Source: Taudactylus pleione (lineage: Eukaryota > Chordata > Amphibia > Anura > Myobatrachidae). Taken from it: a DNA stretch of 64,000 bases. Location of the stretch: positions 17,156,001 to 17,220,000 of the forward strand of contig JAUIMM010000113.1 of assembly GCA_031769625.1 (NCBI GenBank), given 5' to 3'. Shown piece by piece: positions 52,590 to 64,000 of this stretch (the first letter of the stretch is position 1; each line of letters begins with the position of its first letter). The notes beneath the pieces were generated by a model. The model made no database searches and was not told the origin of the DNA. It worked only from the letters and a program-made list of their open reading frames with translations. The position numbers were made by a program, and so were the translations under genes.

Positions 52590-55527
52590 AATCTCTAAGT
52601 GAAAATATGTTAACACAATTCTGCATGGCACACATTCAAACATGACAAAGTTTTGCTCATTTTATTGCCTAATTTCTTTGTAGTTGTTTATTTTAATATA
52701 TTAAAAAGTGAATGTGACATATGCAGAAGTTTTGTCAACCTGACGGTTAGTAATTAATTATACCTCCTTTGGAAGAAAACTTCACCTTCTTGTAACCAGT
52801 TTTCTTTTACTTTTTTTTTTGTTTTTTTTTACTTCTTGCTCAAAAACATTTAAGAAACCTTGAGAAAGTTTGAAGGAAGTCAAATGAAATGCGTTAGCAG
52901 GTTTATCAGTATTATCTTCAAACTACTTTTTCATATAAGACTGCAGAAAATATTTGGGGTTGGTAAAGAAGAGCAGAAAGTCCCATTTGAGGTGGCTGTG
53001 CAAGAGTATTTATTCAAATGCAAATTATTCACATTTATTGAACTTGTTGAGGGTTGTCCATATTTTTGGATATACAGTAGGGCCTCCCCAGTGCTGCAGC
53101 TTAGCATCATACAATATCAACATCAACTGTCCTTGCTATGAGCTGCTTTGTGCTTGAGCCATAGGATCAATCAGTGCTGTGAGTCACTTGTGGAGCAAAT
53201 GATTCTGTCCAATTTACAACAATAGCAGTATGGGTCTTGTGGTTCCTAAATGAATGAGAATTTGTCCGTGATGGTATCTGAAGTGTAACTATACTGATTT
53301 GCAAACACGTCTGTATCTTTTCAGAAATGTTATGAACTATACTGTAGTAATATTATAGTAGATACTACAACATTTGTAATGTTTTTAAGTGAATGTTTGC
53401 ATTAATTCAGAATTAGTTTGTATTTGTATTACATGTTTATTATAGTTGGTGTTTTACTCTGCTAAGTATTATACCATAGATTTGGACTGCATTACTTGTT
53501 GACATTTTCTTCAGATCTGTTCTAGCTGTTACTGATATTTTCCAAAAGCATTCTTAGGTCTGCTACTAATGATTTTTACCCAAAAGTTTTCAATAATAGC
53601 CATGTCTTAGAATTGTGATGGACATTCTAGAACTTTAATTTTAATTTATTATGTAATTCTAGGCTGATTCTGAGGTATGTTTTGTATTGTTGTATTGGTA
53701 AAATACTTATGTTCAGATTGACGGTCTTCACCTACTCTACAACCTTAGTTTATATGATGAATTAATATTTACTTGAATCCATTTTTCTTTCCACTGAAAC
53801 ATTGTTTTTGTAAAAGATCGCTGCTCAGTCTCTCCAGTCTTAAATGCAGTAAATGGAGTCCACCAACGTTACCTCCAATTATGTATTCCCATATAATGGA
53901 CACAGAAAAACTTAGAAATAATGTAATAATGCACACAGAAGTGAGGTGCTTCCCAGAACTCCTAAACTAGAGTGCCGTGCTATTAGCTGTAAGAAATCTG
54001 TGCATACACCTTCTGACATAAATGCTTACATGCCATCCAGATTATGCAAGCCCTTCTTAGTATCTTGATCTTTACAAGATGCTACACATACAGAAAATGG
54101 AATTCGTGATTGGAACATGTAAAAAATATATATGGACAAATTCAGGAGCAGATGGTATTGGTAATTTAAAAAAAGTTTTAATTCTCCAATAAGAGACAAA
54201 TATGCACATTAAAAACAGCAAACAAAAGTAGGTATAATAAATTACGACTTTGGCTGCATGGAATCCAGGGTCCGCACACTGTCCAGCTCATTGCACTGCC
54301 TTCTTCCACTGGTAGTGCCTGGCACCCACTCCACTACTACCACACCCATTGTACTCCTACCAGGTGCATCTTTGTCAAGGATAAGGGGGCGAGAGTCTTA
54401 ATCTTAAATTTAAATAACCAAAAGTTCAGATTACTGGGTATTGAGCCAGTTCATTCCTTGTCAATAGAGTTATTCAAGCACACCTCTATATACAGTGATA
54501 GGCACTAGCTATATTGCAAATTATAAAAAAATAAGCTGCCTTGTCTCATTATATAAATAACATGTGAGGCAGATAAACAATGTAGATCCAAACACAATCG
54601 CTGCACAATAAATGTTTTACATATAGATTTCATCTATTATAAAGAACCGATTTTGATGATAGATCAAAATAACATAACACAGTGTTAAAAAATCCCTTAG
54701 GTGAATAAAATGCTTATATATATATAGAGTAGAACTTACCCCAAACCAAGTTCAAAAAATGGCATAAAGTTGTTGATATATATGTAAATGTTGATACAAT
54801 ATATTGATGTTAAATAAATAAAGATATTATTACTTAGTAGTTAAAATATACTCTTATTAAAAAAAAGAGAGTAGATATAATCCTAAAATGTTGTAATAAA
54901 TCGATGCTCATCTGATCTTTTACAATAAGTGAATCTAAAACGCAAAGAAACAAAAAATACTTATACAATATAATGACCAATAGTTTCAGGCCTAATGGAA
55001 AAATAAAAAAAAGATATGTATATATACCCTAAAAATTTACTTTATTAAACCTTTTTTGTACCTAAGTATACAAACTGAGCTGTGTTTTGGTCTATAAGAT
55101 CTTCAAATACAGTATATAGGAAAACAGTGGTCCATTGTCTTACATTTGTTCTTCTTCTCATTACAGTCAATAATTTCAGTGCATGAATTAGTAAATGTGT
55201 AGGCTTAAATGGTAAGTTTTATTTCTACTGTATTCATCCTTGTTCTTTGTGTTTTCTATACCAGTAACTAGGCTGTAAATTCCCAATACAACTTTAGTCT
55301 TTATTATTCCTTTTTTCGAGTTTCTCACTTACTTGGAGGATAAATATAAATTTAGTGATTAAAATTGCAATAATTTTCCCAAACTGCAGGATTCAGTTAA
55401 TCAAAGGTTGATTAATTAATTTGAATGTAATAATCTTTATGATGGTCTATTTAAAAACTTCTCAATGCTACTGTTTCCTTGAAGTTCTCTTAATTTGTTC
55501 CCCAGTGTGCTGATAGATACATATAGG
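52590..55527. other. Unassigned AT-rich sequence
   Basis: No supported coding region. A slightly GC-richer patch at 54240-54400 is unassigned. Confidence 0.4.
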
Positions 55528-55807
55528 GCCTTAACTAGTGTTGTGTGAGAGTTGCCATCACCCAGGGCGCAGGGCACTAGAGGTGGTACTGTCGCTGCCA
55601 CACGGCAACCTGCAGTTGGCTAGCAGGATGCCTGGAATGGTGCCCTGCAGCCAGTAGTGCTGTTGCAGAGCTGCCCAAAGCACCCTTTCTACACTGCATG
55701 CTGCAGCCTATATAGCCACCTGATGATCCTCAGGATGCTCTGGGAAGTGCTCTTCTTCCCGATGCTGGTGGCAGCGGACCCTCAATGCAATAGTATGATG
55801 TCACATG
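55528..55807. other. GC-richer repeat-like sequence interrupted by the hAT at 55816
   Basis: It starts AGGGCCTTAACTAG and is much richer in GC than its surroundings. It may be an outer non-autonomous element into which the 55816-56718 element inserted. The matching end is not clear. Confidence 0.35.
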
Positions 55808-55815
55808 TTTAGGGG

Positions 55816-56718
55816 CAGGGCCGGATTAAGGTCTGTGGGGGCCCCTGGGCAACAAACTTGTGGGGGCCCCTGTAGTAGTTCCCCCTATGCAGTGCCCCCT
55901 GGTAGTAATGCTCCTTATGCAGTGCCCCCAGTAGTGCCCCTTATATAGTGCCCCCAGACCCAGTAGTGCCCCCCTATGCAGTGCCCCTTATATAATGCCC
56001 CAGTAGTGGTCCCCCTATACAGTGCCCCCAGTAGTGCTCCTTATATAGTGCCCCCAGACCCAGTAGTGGTCCCCCCTATGCAGTGCCCCTTATTTAATGC
56101 CCCAGTAGTGGTCCACCTATACAGTGCCCCTTATATAGTGCCCCCAGACCCAGTAGTGGTCCCCCCTATGCAGTGCCCCTTATATAGTGACCCCAGTAGT
56201 CCCCCCTATACACTGCCCCCAGTAGTTGTCCTATGCATTGCCCCCAGTACTGCCATGAAGCGGCCCCACCTATGCAGTGCCCCTTACAAACACACACACA
56301 CAAAAAAAAAAACTTACCTGAATCCCCGCTCCTGATGCGACCACCGCTGTCCATTTCTGCTATTCTCCTGCACTATGGGAGAGACATCAGTGTCATGACG
56401 TCACTCCCATCATCACCCGGGGGGAGCCGGAAGACGGAGCTCATAAGTGAGCTCCAGCCGGCTCCCTCCATTGAAGCAGCCAATGAGAGTCTTTCTGACT
56501 CTCATCGGCTGCTGTAACATACACAAGGCTGCCCCGGCGGCTGTGTGTATGTCACTGTGTAGTGTGGCCTCGCTCACTGTGCGGTCTACACTACAGTAGT
56601 GGAGGAGACACTAGCAGTGAGAGAAGCCACCGGCTGCACCGCTGCTAGTGGGGGCCCCTCTGTGTGTGGGGGCCCAGGGACGACTGCCCCTGTTGCGCCC
56701 CCCCTTAATATGGCCCTG
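55816..56718. mobile_element. 903-bp non-autonomous hAT element with exact 8-bp target duplication
   Basis: The ends are CAGGGCCGGATTAAG and, inward from the right, CAGGGCCATATTAAG. TTTAGGGG is duplicated (55808-55815, 56719-56726). It contains a C-rich tandem array (about 55860-56290) and an AATGAGAGTCTTTCTGACTC inverted pair near 56480. No transposase. Confidence 0.93.
55860..56290. repeat. C-rich tandem array inside the hAT element
   Basis: Imperfect units of about 20-40 bases are built from CAGTAGTGGTCCCCCCTAT, GCAGTGCCCCTTATATAGTG and CCCCCAGACC. Reverse-complemented, the core (GGGGGCACT...AAGGGG) resembles the unit at 31680-32520. Confidence 0.9.
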
Positions 56719-56826
56719 TTTAGGGGTGGGGTAGGTACAGGATGGCACAGAGCCCTGCTCCGGCACTGGATTCATTACACAGGGACCAGAAAGACTATGA
56801 ACTCAATCAAATACTGTATACTGTAG

Positions 56827-56995
56827 ATCACATGTTCTCAAACTCAATCCTCAGGACCCCCAACAGTGCATGTTTTGCAGGTCTCCTCACAGAATCACAA
56901 GTGAAATAATTATCTCCACCAGTTGCTCTTTTAAAATGTGTCAGTGAGTAATGAATAGACCTGTGCACCTGCTAGGTTACCTGGAAAACGTGACC
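56827..56995. repeat. Partial MITE (CTCAGGACCCC end)
   Basis: CTCAAACTCAATCCTCAGGA, GTTTTGCAGGTCTCCTCACA, AAAATGTGTCAGTGAGTAAT and CCTGCTAGGTTACCTG match a palindromic MITE type I recall as widespread in amphibians. The expected second end is missing or decayed. Confidence 0.5.
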
Positions 56996-57130
56996 TGCTG
57001 TAGATAAATGGATAGACAGACAGAGATTTAAGCCACAAAGTGGCAAATATTGTGACAAATGTACCACTTAGAGACTTTTTCACTCCCAGTCCTGAAGAAG
57101 GTTGCCAGTTGGCAAAAATATTAGCACACT

Positions 57131-57630
57131 GGCCCTGATTCAGAGCCGGACGCTCTGACAGAGCGCTCGCTCAGAATCAGGGCCATCCCTCCTCCTTTTT
57201 GGAGCGGCCTCCTGGCCGCTCGCATAGCTGTGGGTGACCATCGCGACCATCGGGCTTGCGACGAGACCCTGTGGTAGGGTCTCGCTGCTGCAAGCCCTGG
57301 AGTGCTCTTGGCTCTATCAGAGCCAAAAGCACTCCCACTGACTTCACTGGTGATGTCAGTGGAGCTGGCCCCAGATGGTAGGCATTCCCATGGGAACACC
57401 TCTGTCTGGGCAGCCACGCCCCCGGCATGCCCACCAAAGGGGGCGTGCTGTCAATCACCATCGACAGCATGCCCCCTTTGGTGCGAGACCCATAACGACG
57501 GCTTGGCCATTGTTATTCGGGTCTCGCGCATGCGCATGACGGAGCCATCTCCGTCGTGCGCATGCGCACTTGGGCAACATCGACCCGCTTGTGAGTACTC
57601 AGCTCTCGTGAGCGGGTCTGAATCAGGCCC
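57131..57630 (-). mobile_element. 500-bp serial-hairpin MITE, copy 2
   Basis: Reverse-oriented relative of 3007-3555 with the same hairpin order, flanked by ACT on both sides (57128-57130, 57631-57633). The hairpin around GGAGTGCTCTTGGCTC has matched changes in both arms relative to copy 1. One hairpin of copy 1 (3425-3473) is replaced here by GAGCGGCC/GGCCGCTC. Confidence 0.87.
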
Positions 57631-58072
57631 ACTGTTTGGCATTTGTATGCATTCATTTGAATTTTTTATTGAAGACCTGTATATGTGAATTTACCTTAAG
57701 TTTATAAAGTGTGACATGTATGTGCTACACTGATTGTTTAAGCATTCACATCAGTCCCCGACCCAGTGGATCATATAATATAAACTCTCTACCAATCAAA
57801 CTCTCCGGAGTTAATTTTTGCAAAGTTCAACTTACCTATCAACATATTTTTGGACATGGTTGAGGAAAGCAGACCCAGATATAAGCCACATGAGCAAGTT
57901 AAATATATATGTAAATGGGTGGTTCAACAAATAAGGTAACAATACCTTGTATATCATAAATGTTTTCAATTCATACATATAAGTATAATCAATAGTATGA
58001 CCTTGGTACAGATAATTTTTCTACATAGTTCCCATATTTGTATATGCATTTGTTCAAATGGTTCACCAGGGC

Positions 58073-58763
58073 ATCTATCTGTCCAGTCTGTCGTCAATGC
58101 TGCTGCTCGGCTCATCTTTCTCTCCAAGCACTCTATATCTGCCTCCCCTCTCCTACAAGCCCTCCACTGGCTCCCCTTCCCCTTCAGAACAGCCCTCACC
58201 CATTTCTATCCCATTTACATCTCTGACCTCATCTCACTTCACTGTTCTATCCACCCACTTTGTTCAACAATTGCATGCCACCTCTCATGCCAACTGATTA
58301 CTTCCTCCCACTTCCACCTCCAAGATTTTGCCCATGCTGCTGCCCACCTCTCCCCACAATCCTTCAAATGGGCATTCCAGACCCACTACTTCATCAAAGC
58401 CTTTCAACTCTCATACTAACTTACTGCTACATGCTCCTTGCTCCCTGTCTACCTCATCTGTGTCACGCCTGTTTGTCTGCCCCTCCCCTTTAGAATGTAT
58501 GCTTTTATAAGCAGGGCCCTCTTGTGCTTCTGTTTACTTTACTTTCATCTACTCTTTACTCCCCATTAGGACACCTAACACTTGGCTGCTTATGCTCTGT
58601 TACTTTTTTGGGTGTAACGGTCACTAATGTAGCAATGTATACTATCCATGTCCTTGTCCTGCATTGTATTGTATTGTGCTGTAAGTTGCTGGTCACTAAT
58701 TTGTTTATGTACTTTGTAAGGCACTGCGGAGAACTTGTGGCACCATATAAATAAATGATAATA

Positions 58764-58800
<37 letters not shown>
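58073..58800 (+). mobile_element. 5'-truncated LINE 3' end nested in mariner
   Basis: It begins in the RT C-terminal block (SVVNAAARLIFLSKHSISAS, then LLQALHWLPF) and continues through the 3' UTR, with AAGCAGGGCCCTCTTGTG, to ATAAATAAATGATAATAATA and (AAT)n. Same broad family as the LINEs at 9558 and 21587. Confidence 0.87.

Positions 58801-58801
<1 letters not shown>
58755..58801. repeat. (AAT)n LINE tail
   Basis: About 14 AAT-type units at the LINE 3' end. Confidence 0.95.
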
Positions 58802-58802
<1 letters not shown>

Positions 58803-60159
58803 TCCTGGCCTAGAAAAATCTGTGTCACACGTTGTAGCCAGGACATGATGACTTGCTGAACTTCACCATCAGTACACCCAGGTGCTTCTTCAATGGTCCA
58901 AAGACTTGGAAATCACTTGGTGCCAGGTCAGGGCTGTAGGGAGTATAGGTACCTTCCAATGGTAAAGCCTTAACAACTCACGTGTATGGTTGACTTAGCA
59001 TTATTATGCAGCAATACGACACCTGCTTGCAGAAAACCAGGTCATTTTCAACAATTTACCCTCTGCAACCAGCTCAATGTGTCACAATGTCAGACAGCAT
59101 TCACAGTATCTCCCTTAGTGAATACATCAACAAAAAGCACACCCTTGTGGTCCCAAAACATGGTCACCATGACCTTCTTTGCTAATGGACTTGTTTTGAA
59201 TTTCTTTGAAGTTGAGGATGATGCATGTTTCCATGTCATGGATGCTTGCTTCATCTATGGTGTCACATGACACACCGATGTTTCAACACCTGTAACAATA
59301 TGCTGCAGGAACTGCACTCCCTCCTCATAGCACTGCATTAAGTGCATGAGAGACAATCCCATCCTATTGGTTTTGTGAACTTTTGTGAGTTGCTTTAGTA
59401 CCCAGCAAGAACACTTTTTTCCTTTACTCCAGTTGCTTATGAACGATGCTGTGCACAGTACCCACTAAGATGTTCAGTTTGTCAGCAATATCACTAACTG
59501 GGATGTGTCTGTCTTCCTGAATCAGACCTTCAATGCGGCACAAATTGTCATCTGTGGTGGACGTGCTTGGCCTGCCAGATCGCTGCTTATCTTGAACAAC
59601 TATCCTGCCATTATCAAAGGCAATGCACCAAACCCAAACATGTTTCTATGACATTATGTTATCACTGTACACCTCAACAAGTTGGCTATGAAATTCAGCT
59701 GATGATGTGCCCTTTAGGTGCAGAAATCTAATCACACTATGCACCTCACTGTTTGACCATGTTTCCTCCAGCCCCACCATCTTACAACTGATATCTGGAC
59801 AGTACGATTGATATGAGGTGCAGTGTAATGGCCATGAGGGTAAGTAGTGGTCTACCTGCTCTGGCCTGGTGAGGAATTAGAATGAAATGAGACCATTACA
59901 CACATAAGATGTCTTCATTCCTTACTTATTAAACCCCCTTGTATATATAATAAAATATATATTATATTATACAAGCTTATTACTCTGTAATTTTGTCTCT
60001 ACTCACCCCCACCCCAGTTCTTTTTCCTCATTGCCATTATTTCTCCCTTGCTGTTCTCTCTTATCTTTGATAGAGACAGCTACACCTCACTACAGGGGCA
60101 TAACATCCTGTGACATCATGTCTATAATCTCACTACTCCTATCCACCATGTCTGCCTCC

Positions 60160-60508
60160 CAGCTCAACCTACAACAGTGTATCCCCTCCCTGTAGAATGT
60201 AAGCTCCTGGGCAGGGCCCTCTCCCCTCATGTTCTTCCCTTACACTATGTTTACTACTAATGCTCCTTGTCTTTCATCTCCTTCTCCTCCTAAACTACAT
60301 GACACTGTCTGCTCACAATGTAAACAGGATTGTAAAATGCTGTGCTTTCTCTTGTGACTCACTCCTGCTTCCTGACTTTTGTCACTCCATGTGTGGTTTT
60401 CTTTGTACTATTTGTTTTTATGTCAAACTTTTTTATGGTATGGTGCTGCTTACACCTTGTGGGGCCTAACAAATAAAATATGATAGTAATAGTAATAATA
60501 CCTGAATT
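60160..60508 (+). mobile_element. LINE 3' UTR fragment
   Basis: GTAGAATGTAAGCTCCTGGG and CAGGGCCCTCTCC match the LINE 3' UTRs at about 24035 and 58510. It ends AATAAAATATGATAGTAATA then GTAATAATA. Confidence 0.7.
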
Positions 60509-60784
60509 CCCCACAAAAAAGTTGTGACTCTGCCTAGTATAATAATACCATGGTAATTGCAAAATCGACTTACTTGTCATTTTTCTTTAACATATTTCCA
60601 TAATACCAAATAGTACCACAAAGCTGGGGTCTCCTGATTAGCACTACATTATCACATGTGCACAGAACTGTAAAATAAATTAGATTACTTTCTCTCTAAA
60701 CAACAGAAGTGCAAGAGCAGCTCAGTAATTACAGCCTCAATATACTCACTACTGTATGTCCATCTCTTAGGTAGCTGGAGCAGA

Positions 60785-61032
60785 CGTTGTGGCCCTGAGG
60801 TTCCCTCTCCCTGTAACTCTCTCTAGAGAGAGCACAGAAGACTCCAGTTGATGGGTGAAGCATCTGCAGATCCCAGGAAAAAGGGACCCCCCACACATTG
60901 CAACAAAGGGGGGGCCCTGAGGTTCCCACCCCCTGTACCTCCATCCAGGGAGAGGGCAGAAGACTCCTGTCCATTGGTGAAACATCAGCAGATCCCAAGG
61001 AAAAGGAACCCTCCACACCTTGTAACAAAGTC
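60785..61032. repeat. Direct dimer, unit about 122 bp
   Basis: Two copies of GGCCCTGAGGTTCCC...AGAAGACTCC...GCAGATCCCA.GGAAAA.GG...GTAACAAAG lie side by side, about 80-85% alike by eye. Unclassified. Confidence 0.8.
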
Positions 61033-64000
61033 CCCTAAGGGACCTTTTGAGGGGGTTTGAAACCACACCCCATGAGCACATTATTGGGTGTTTTTACACT
61101 TTTTCTTTAGTGAAAGAGCACTATCGCGGACTTTAAATTATAAAAAATGCATGCTTTCTGAGGGTGTACTAAAAATGGTCATAATTTTACCTGAATGGTT
61201 GCAAAGAAAAAAAAAAATTACAATATTCAAATTCCTGCTTAATGAATCTCTGGACCAAACATAAAAGATAGATTGTATTTATCCAGAGAGCCACCTTTTG
61301 TTCATAAACTCCTATGGGTCACCATATATTTTACCCTATTTTACCATGTTGCTCTGAAATACTCCTGATGATCTAATTTGTTGCAATAATGTAAAAGCAT
61401 GTGCAATAACATAAAACATGCTTTCCCTGCTATTGCAGTGTCTGCATGTTATATATGTCCATCCCTGGAAATAGCTTACTAACTGCGTAATATAGGTAAT
61501 GCAGCACAGTATATGCATATATGTACAATTGTGCTTAGATGTACAGGATAGTGTAGGCATAAATGTATGCCTATTTTGTATTCATATGCATCTTCAGCTC
61601 TTGGGAATAACCTTCTAGAACTACAAACATCATCACACATTACTGCTTATTATCGCACAGTCTCAGAAGCATTCATTTTCATATTTACAAATGTCTTATA
61701 TTTTTCTATACCCTGTCTTTGATGTAATATAACTCATGTGAGAGGACATCAGAGCTATATAAATATATGCAGTACATATATTTTAATGCATTGGTGTCAG
61801 CAGTATATTTTATGGATACATTACTACTCATGACTTCGTGATCATTTTGACTTACTTTGGATTTGGTTAAAATTTCTATAATGTTTTTATATGAATTCAG
61901 ACACTGGTTCTATTATGAAGATTTGCCACCCCTACAACCTGATTTAAATATTTTGCTCTGTAAAATTAAATCTAGCATATAATGGATCTCCCCTATATAT
62001 TAAGATGCATCCTATGCCTAGTCTGTATTAAGAATAGTCATCTCCTCACCTTTCTATGGTCATCACAGTAGAAAAGGTGTACTCATTCCTTAAAGGTAAC
62101 TAACTATCTAGTGTACATTAATGCGAAGTCCTGTAAATCAAATGTCAGTTCATAACGTCACATGCTGGACATACATGCTTTATGTACAAAAATTCTGATT
62201 TATTGTCAGAATATTACAGTTGCAATCATAACAACGTCCCCTTTTTTAAATGTGCAGATATTATTTTGGAGGGCTAAATGTAATATTGTAAGTAAATCAA
62301 TAAATTGCAATATATTTTGCCACATTGTTGTATTGTTCTTAATGTTTAAAGTATGATTACAGTTTTAAAGAACATGCAAAAATGACCACATATAGGTGAG
62401 TCCAGTAGTTGTTCTGCTTTAAATTTAATTTCTGCCATAAAAGATTCTTAGTGAAATATTGAATTTTTTGGTAAATATGCTGTCAAAAATGATAAGGTAC
62501 AATAAAATAACTATTTATAAAATATATTAAGGGATCAAGGAATCAAAGCAAGATATTCTGCCCATTGTTAAACTTCCATGTCCGTAATGACAACTGTGAC
62601 CTACAGAGGTAGCCCTTTCCCAATAAAGAGACAGGATAATAGAGCATACAGTAGCAGCATTGCTTCCTACCAAAATAAATAAACAGTTAAGCAAATACAT
62701 TAACATCACTATATCGACTTTTGATTGAACCTGCTTCATTGGTGATTGTGAATTTAAATGTTGCATTTCTCATTTTCACTATACAGCACAGGTATTCTAA
62801 ACAGTATAAAGATCATTACTAACCAAATAAGTTATCAGGGAATGAAGATGGTAAAACACCAATATAAGTATTCTGAATATTGTTATTAATTAACACAGAA
62901 CAATTAAATTTTTCTAAAATAATTTAATTTTATCCATAATTATAATATTTCTGTTTTATATGATATTAAAAATAATAGTGTTTAATCAGTGGAGAAAATA
63001 TTAAATGAGCTTTGATAAGATTATATAGTCCCTTTAATAAATACAAATATTTATTTCATATATCTTCTTTAATTGTAATATGAGACTGAGATAAATAGAT
63101 ATTCATTTTGAAGATTAGAACATCATTAAAGATAAACAACTAATGACCATGGTTTTGAATAGTATACACTATTTTTTAAGGGCTGACATTTATGTTTGCA
63201 TCTAAATAAAGGCAGAACGACAAACAAAGAATACAATCTCATATACTAGCATTCAGTAGTAAAGAAGAGATAGCCTGCTTTTTGCTCCCAATCACCAAGT
63301 GGTTGCTATAGTTACAAGGTCAGGAAATATGCCTTATCCCCAGTTGTCCAAGGCTTGCACATGTCACTTCTGAAACTATGAATTTTATATACAGGTCAGG
63401 AGATGAATACCTAAGAAATAAACAGAGAACTGGACAATAATTGCAGATAATGCTTTTTACATCTTTGCGTTCTTTGGAAATGTATTCTTTTTTTTCCTGT
63501 TTGCCAGTTTGTGTGTGTAAATAGAGAGGCGTTGTCTTGTGATTCTGTTACAAAGTTAATATTATTTATTTTGTGCTAATAATTTTCCCCATTTTAAAAA
63601 AATTGCTATTTCTAGTTGCAATACAGTATTGTTACCAGGATTTGTGAATTGAATTGCATGGTTTTTAAATGGATGCGATATTAATTGGTTTAATAATATA
63701 TTGTAATTATGCAGCATTACTATATAAACAAAATGGAGTTACTGCTCACCTGTGAGGAATATTCAAGTGGCCTTGTAATAACTAACTCCTAATGATCTAT
63801 TTCTCAGAAAAGCTTGCAGATAATTATTTTTTAAAGGTGTAAAAATGCACAGAATAATTTTTTTTAGTTATTTTTATATAACTGGACTAAAGAGAAGAAA
63901 TATGAAAAAAGGCCAGCATCGATAAATACTTGGCGATAAGGAGACTTAGAATTTTGCAACAAAAGGTAGGTAAATAAATGTAATTTAGCAAACCACAAAT
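61033..64000. other. Non-repetitive AT-rich sequence; possible conserved non-coding DNA
   Basis: No gene, RNA, microsatellite or recurring repeat was found. Parts near 63280-63420 and 63620-63880 have the TAAT/ATTA-rich, repeat-free look of enhancer-type conserved elements. Conservation was not tested. Confidence 0.35.

Larger units (their letters stand above)
57989..59780 (-). pseudogene. Mariner transposase remnant
   Basis: From a methionine at 59780: MVGLEETWSNSEVHSVIRFL (first helix-turn-helix), VVQDKQRSGRPSTSTTDDN, IPVSDIADKLNILVGTVHSI (second helix-turn-helix), VTGVETSVCHVTP (expected ...GDE.W; first catalytic D replaced by V), then MVTMFWDHKGVLFVDVF and VVLLHNNAKSTIH (expected HDNA; second D is N). 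A segment equivalent to the PPYSPDLAPSD block follows. After SWLQRVTQIFLGQDI the LINE interrupts, and the end NHLNKCIYKYGNYVEKL resumes at about 58070-58000. Several stops. Clearly mariner and clearly dead. Confidence 0.88.
57913..59942 (-). mobile_element. Mariner transposon, inactivated and split by a LINE
   Basis: The ends are GGGTGGTTCAACAAATAAGG and, inward from the right, GGGGGTTTAATAAGTAAGG, which are similar, near TA-rich flanks. The minus strand carries a transposase remnant. A LINE fragment (58073-58800) is inserted in the C-terminal coding region. Confidence 0.82.

Noticed and set aside
24035..60240. Recurrent GCAGGGCCCTC motif considered as a regulatory site
   Set aside because: It is part of the LINE 3' UTR in every case (about 24040, 58515 and 60210).

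Overview
This window looks like non-genic DNA from a large, transposon-rich vertebrate genome, most likely an amphibian and probably a frog. The reasons are AT-rich sequence with long (TA)n tracts, several Penelope-like retroelements (PLEs), LINE copies of the L2/CR1 type with (AAT)n tails, many hAT elements, Helitrons, a mariner, a Tigger-like MITE and many foldback MITEs. I found no intact host gene, no tRNA or rRNA, and no CRISPR array. The only host-like coding sequence is a TMEM179-like first exon carried inside a Helitron.

Layout. 1-6.4 kb: a foldback MITE, then a decayed hAT transposon (1856-6386) interrupted by a 549-bp MITE made of serial hairpins. 7-9.5 kb: foldback and GGTTAG-rich MITEs. 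9.5-12.4 kb: a 5'-truncated LINE on the minus strand. 13.2-17.2 kb: a hAT copy with an exact 8-bp target duplication whose transposase core has been replaced by two tandem arrays (139-bp and 160-bp units). 17.8-21.6 kb: a Helitron split by a 2.65-kb hAT, which itself holds two PLE fragments, (TA)n tracts and a Tigger-like MITE. 21.6-24.2 kb: a plus-strand LINE. 24.8-27.1 kb: non-repetitive AT-rich sequence. 27.4-29.4 kb: a repeat dimer, a hAT remnant with a BED finger, and a hAT-derived MITE. 31.2-32.6 kb: a hAT-type element filled by a 28-bp array. 33-42.1 kb: two large minus-strand PLEs separated by an inverted PLE fragment. 43-46.3 kb: MITEs and a second Helitron. 47.4-51.2 kb: a chain of three PLE insertions separated by (TA)n tracts, including an almost perfect 2.3-kb palindrome with an intact GIY-YIG reading frame. 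52.4 kb: a foldback MITE. 55.8-56.7 kb: another array-filled hAT element. 57.1-57.6 kb: the second serial-hairpin MITE. 57.9-59.9 kb: a dead mariner split by a LINE. 60-61 kb: a LINE tail and a repeat dimer. 61-64 kb: non-repetitive AT-rich sequence.

The main thread is the PLE population. Terminal repeats of the PLE insertions carry hammerhead-ribozyme-like cores whose helices covary between lineages. These are accompanied by palindromic CRE-like (ACGT-centred) blocks, a short GGCACTC/GAGTGCC end signature and flanking (TA)n. The second thread is capture of a TMEM179-like exon by a Helitron family before it amplified. The third is a MITE built almost entirely of adjacent hairpins, with a paired arm change between its two copies. 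All assignments come from reading the sequence; no database search was run.
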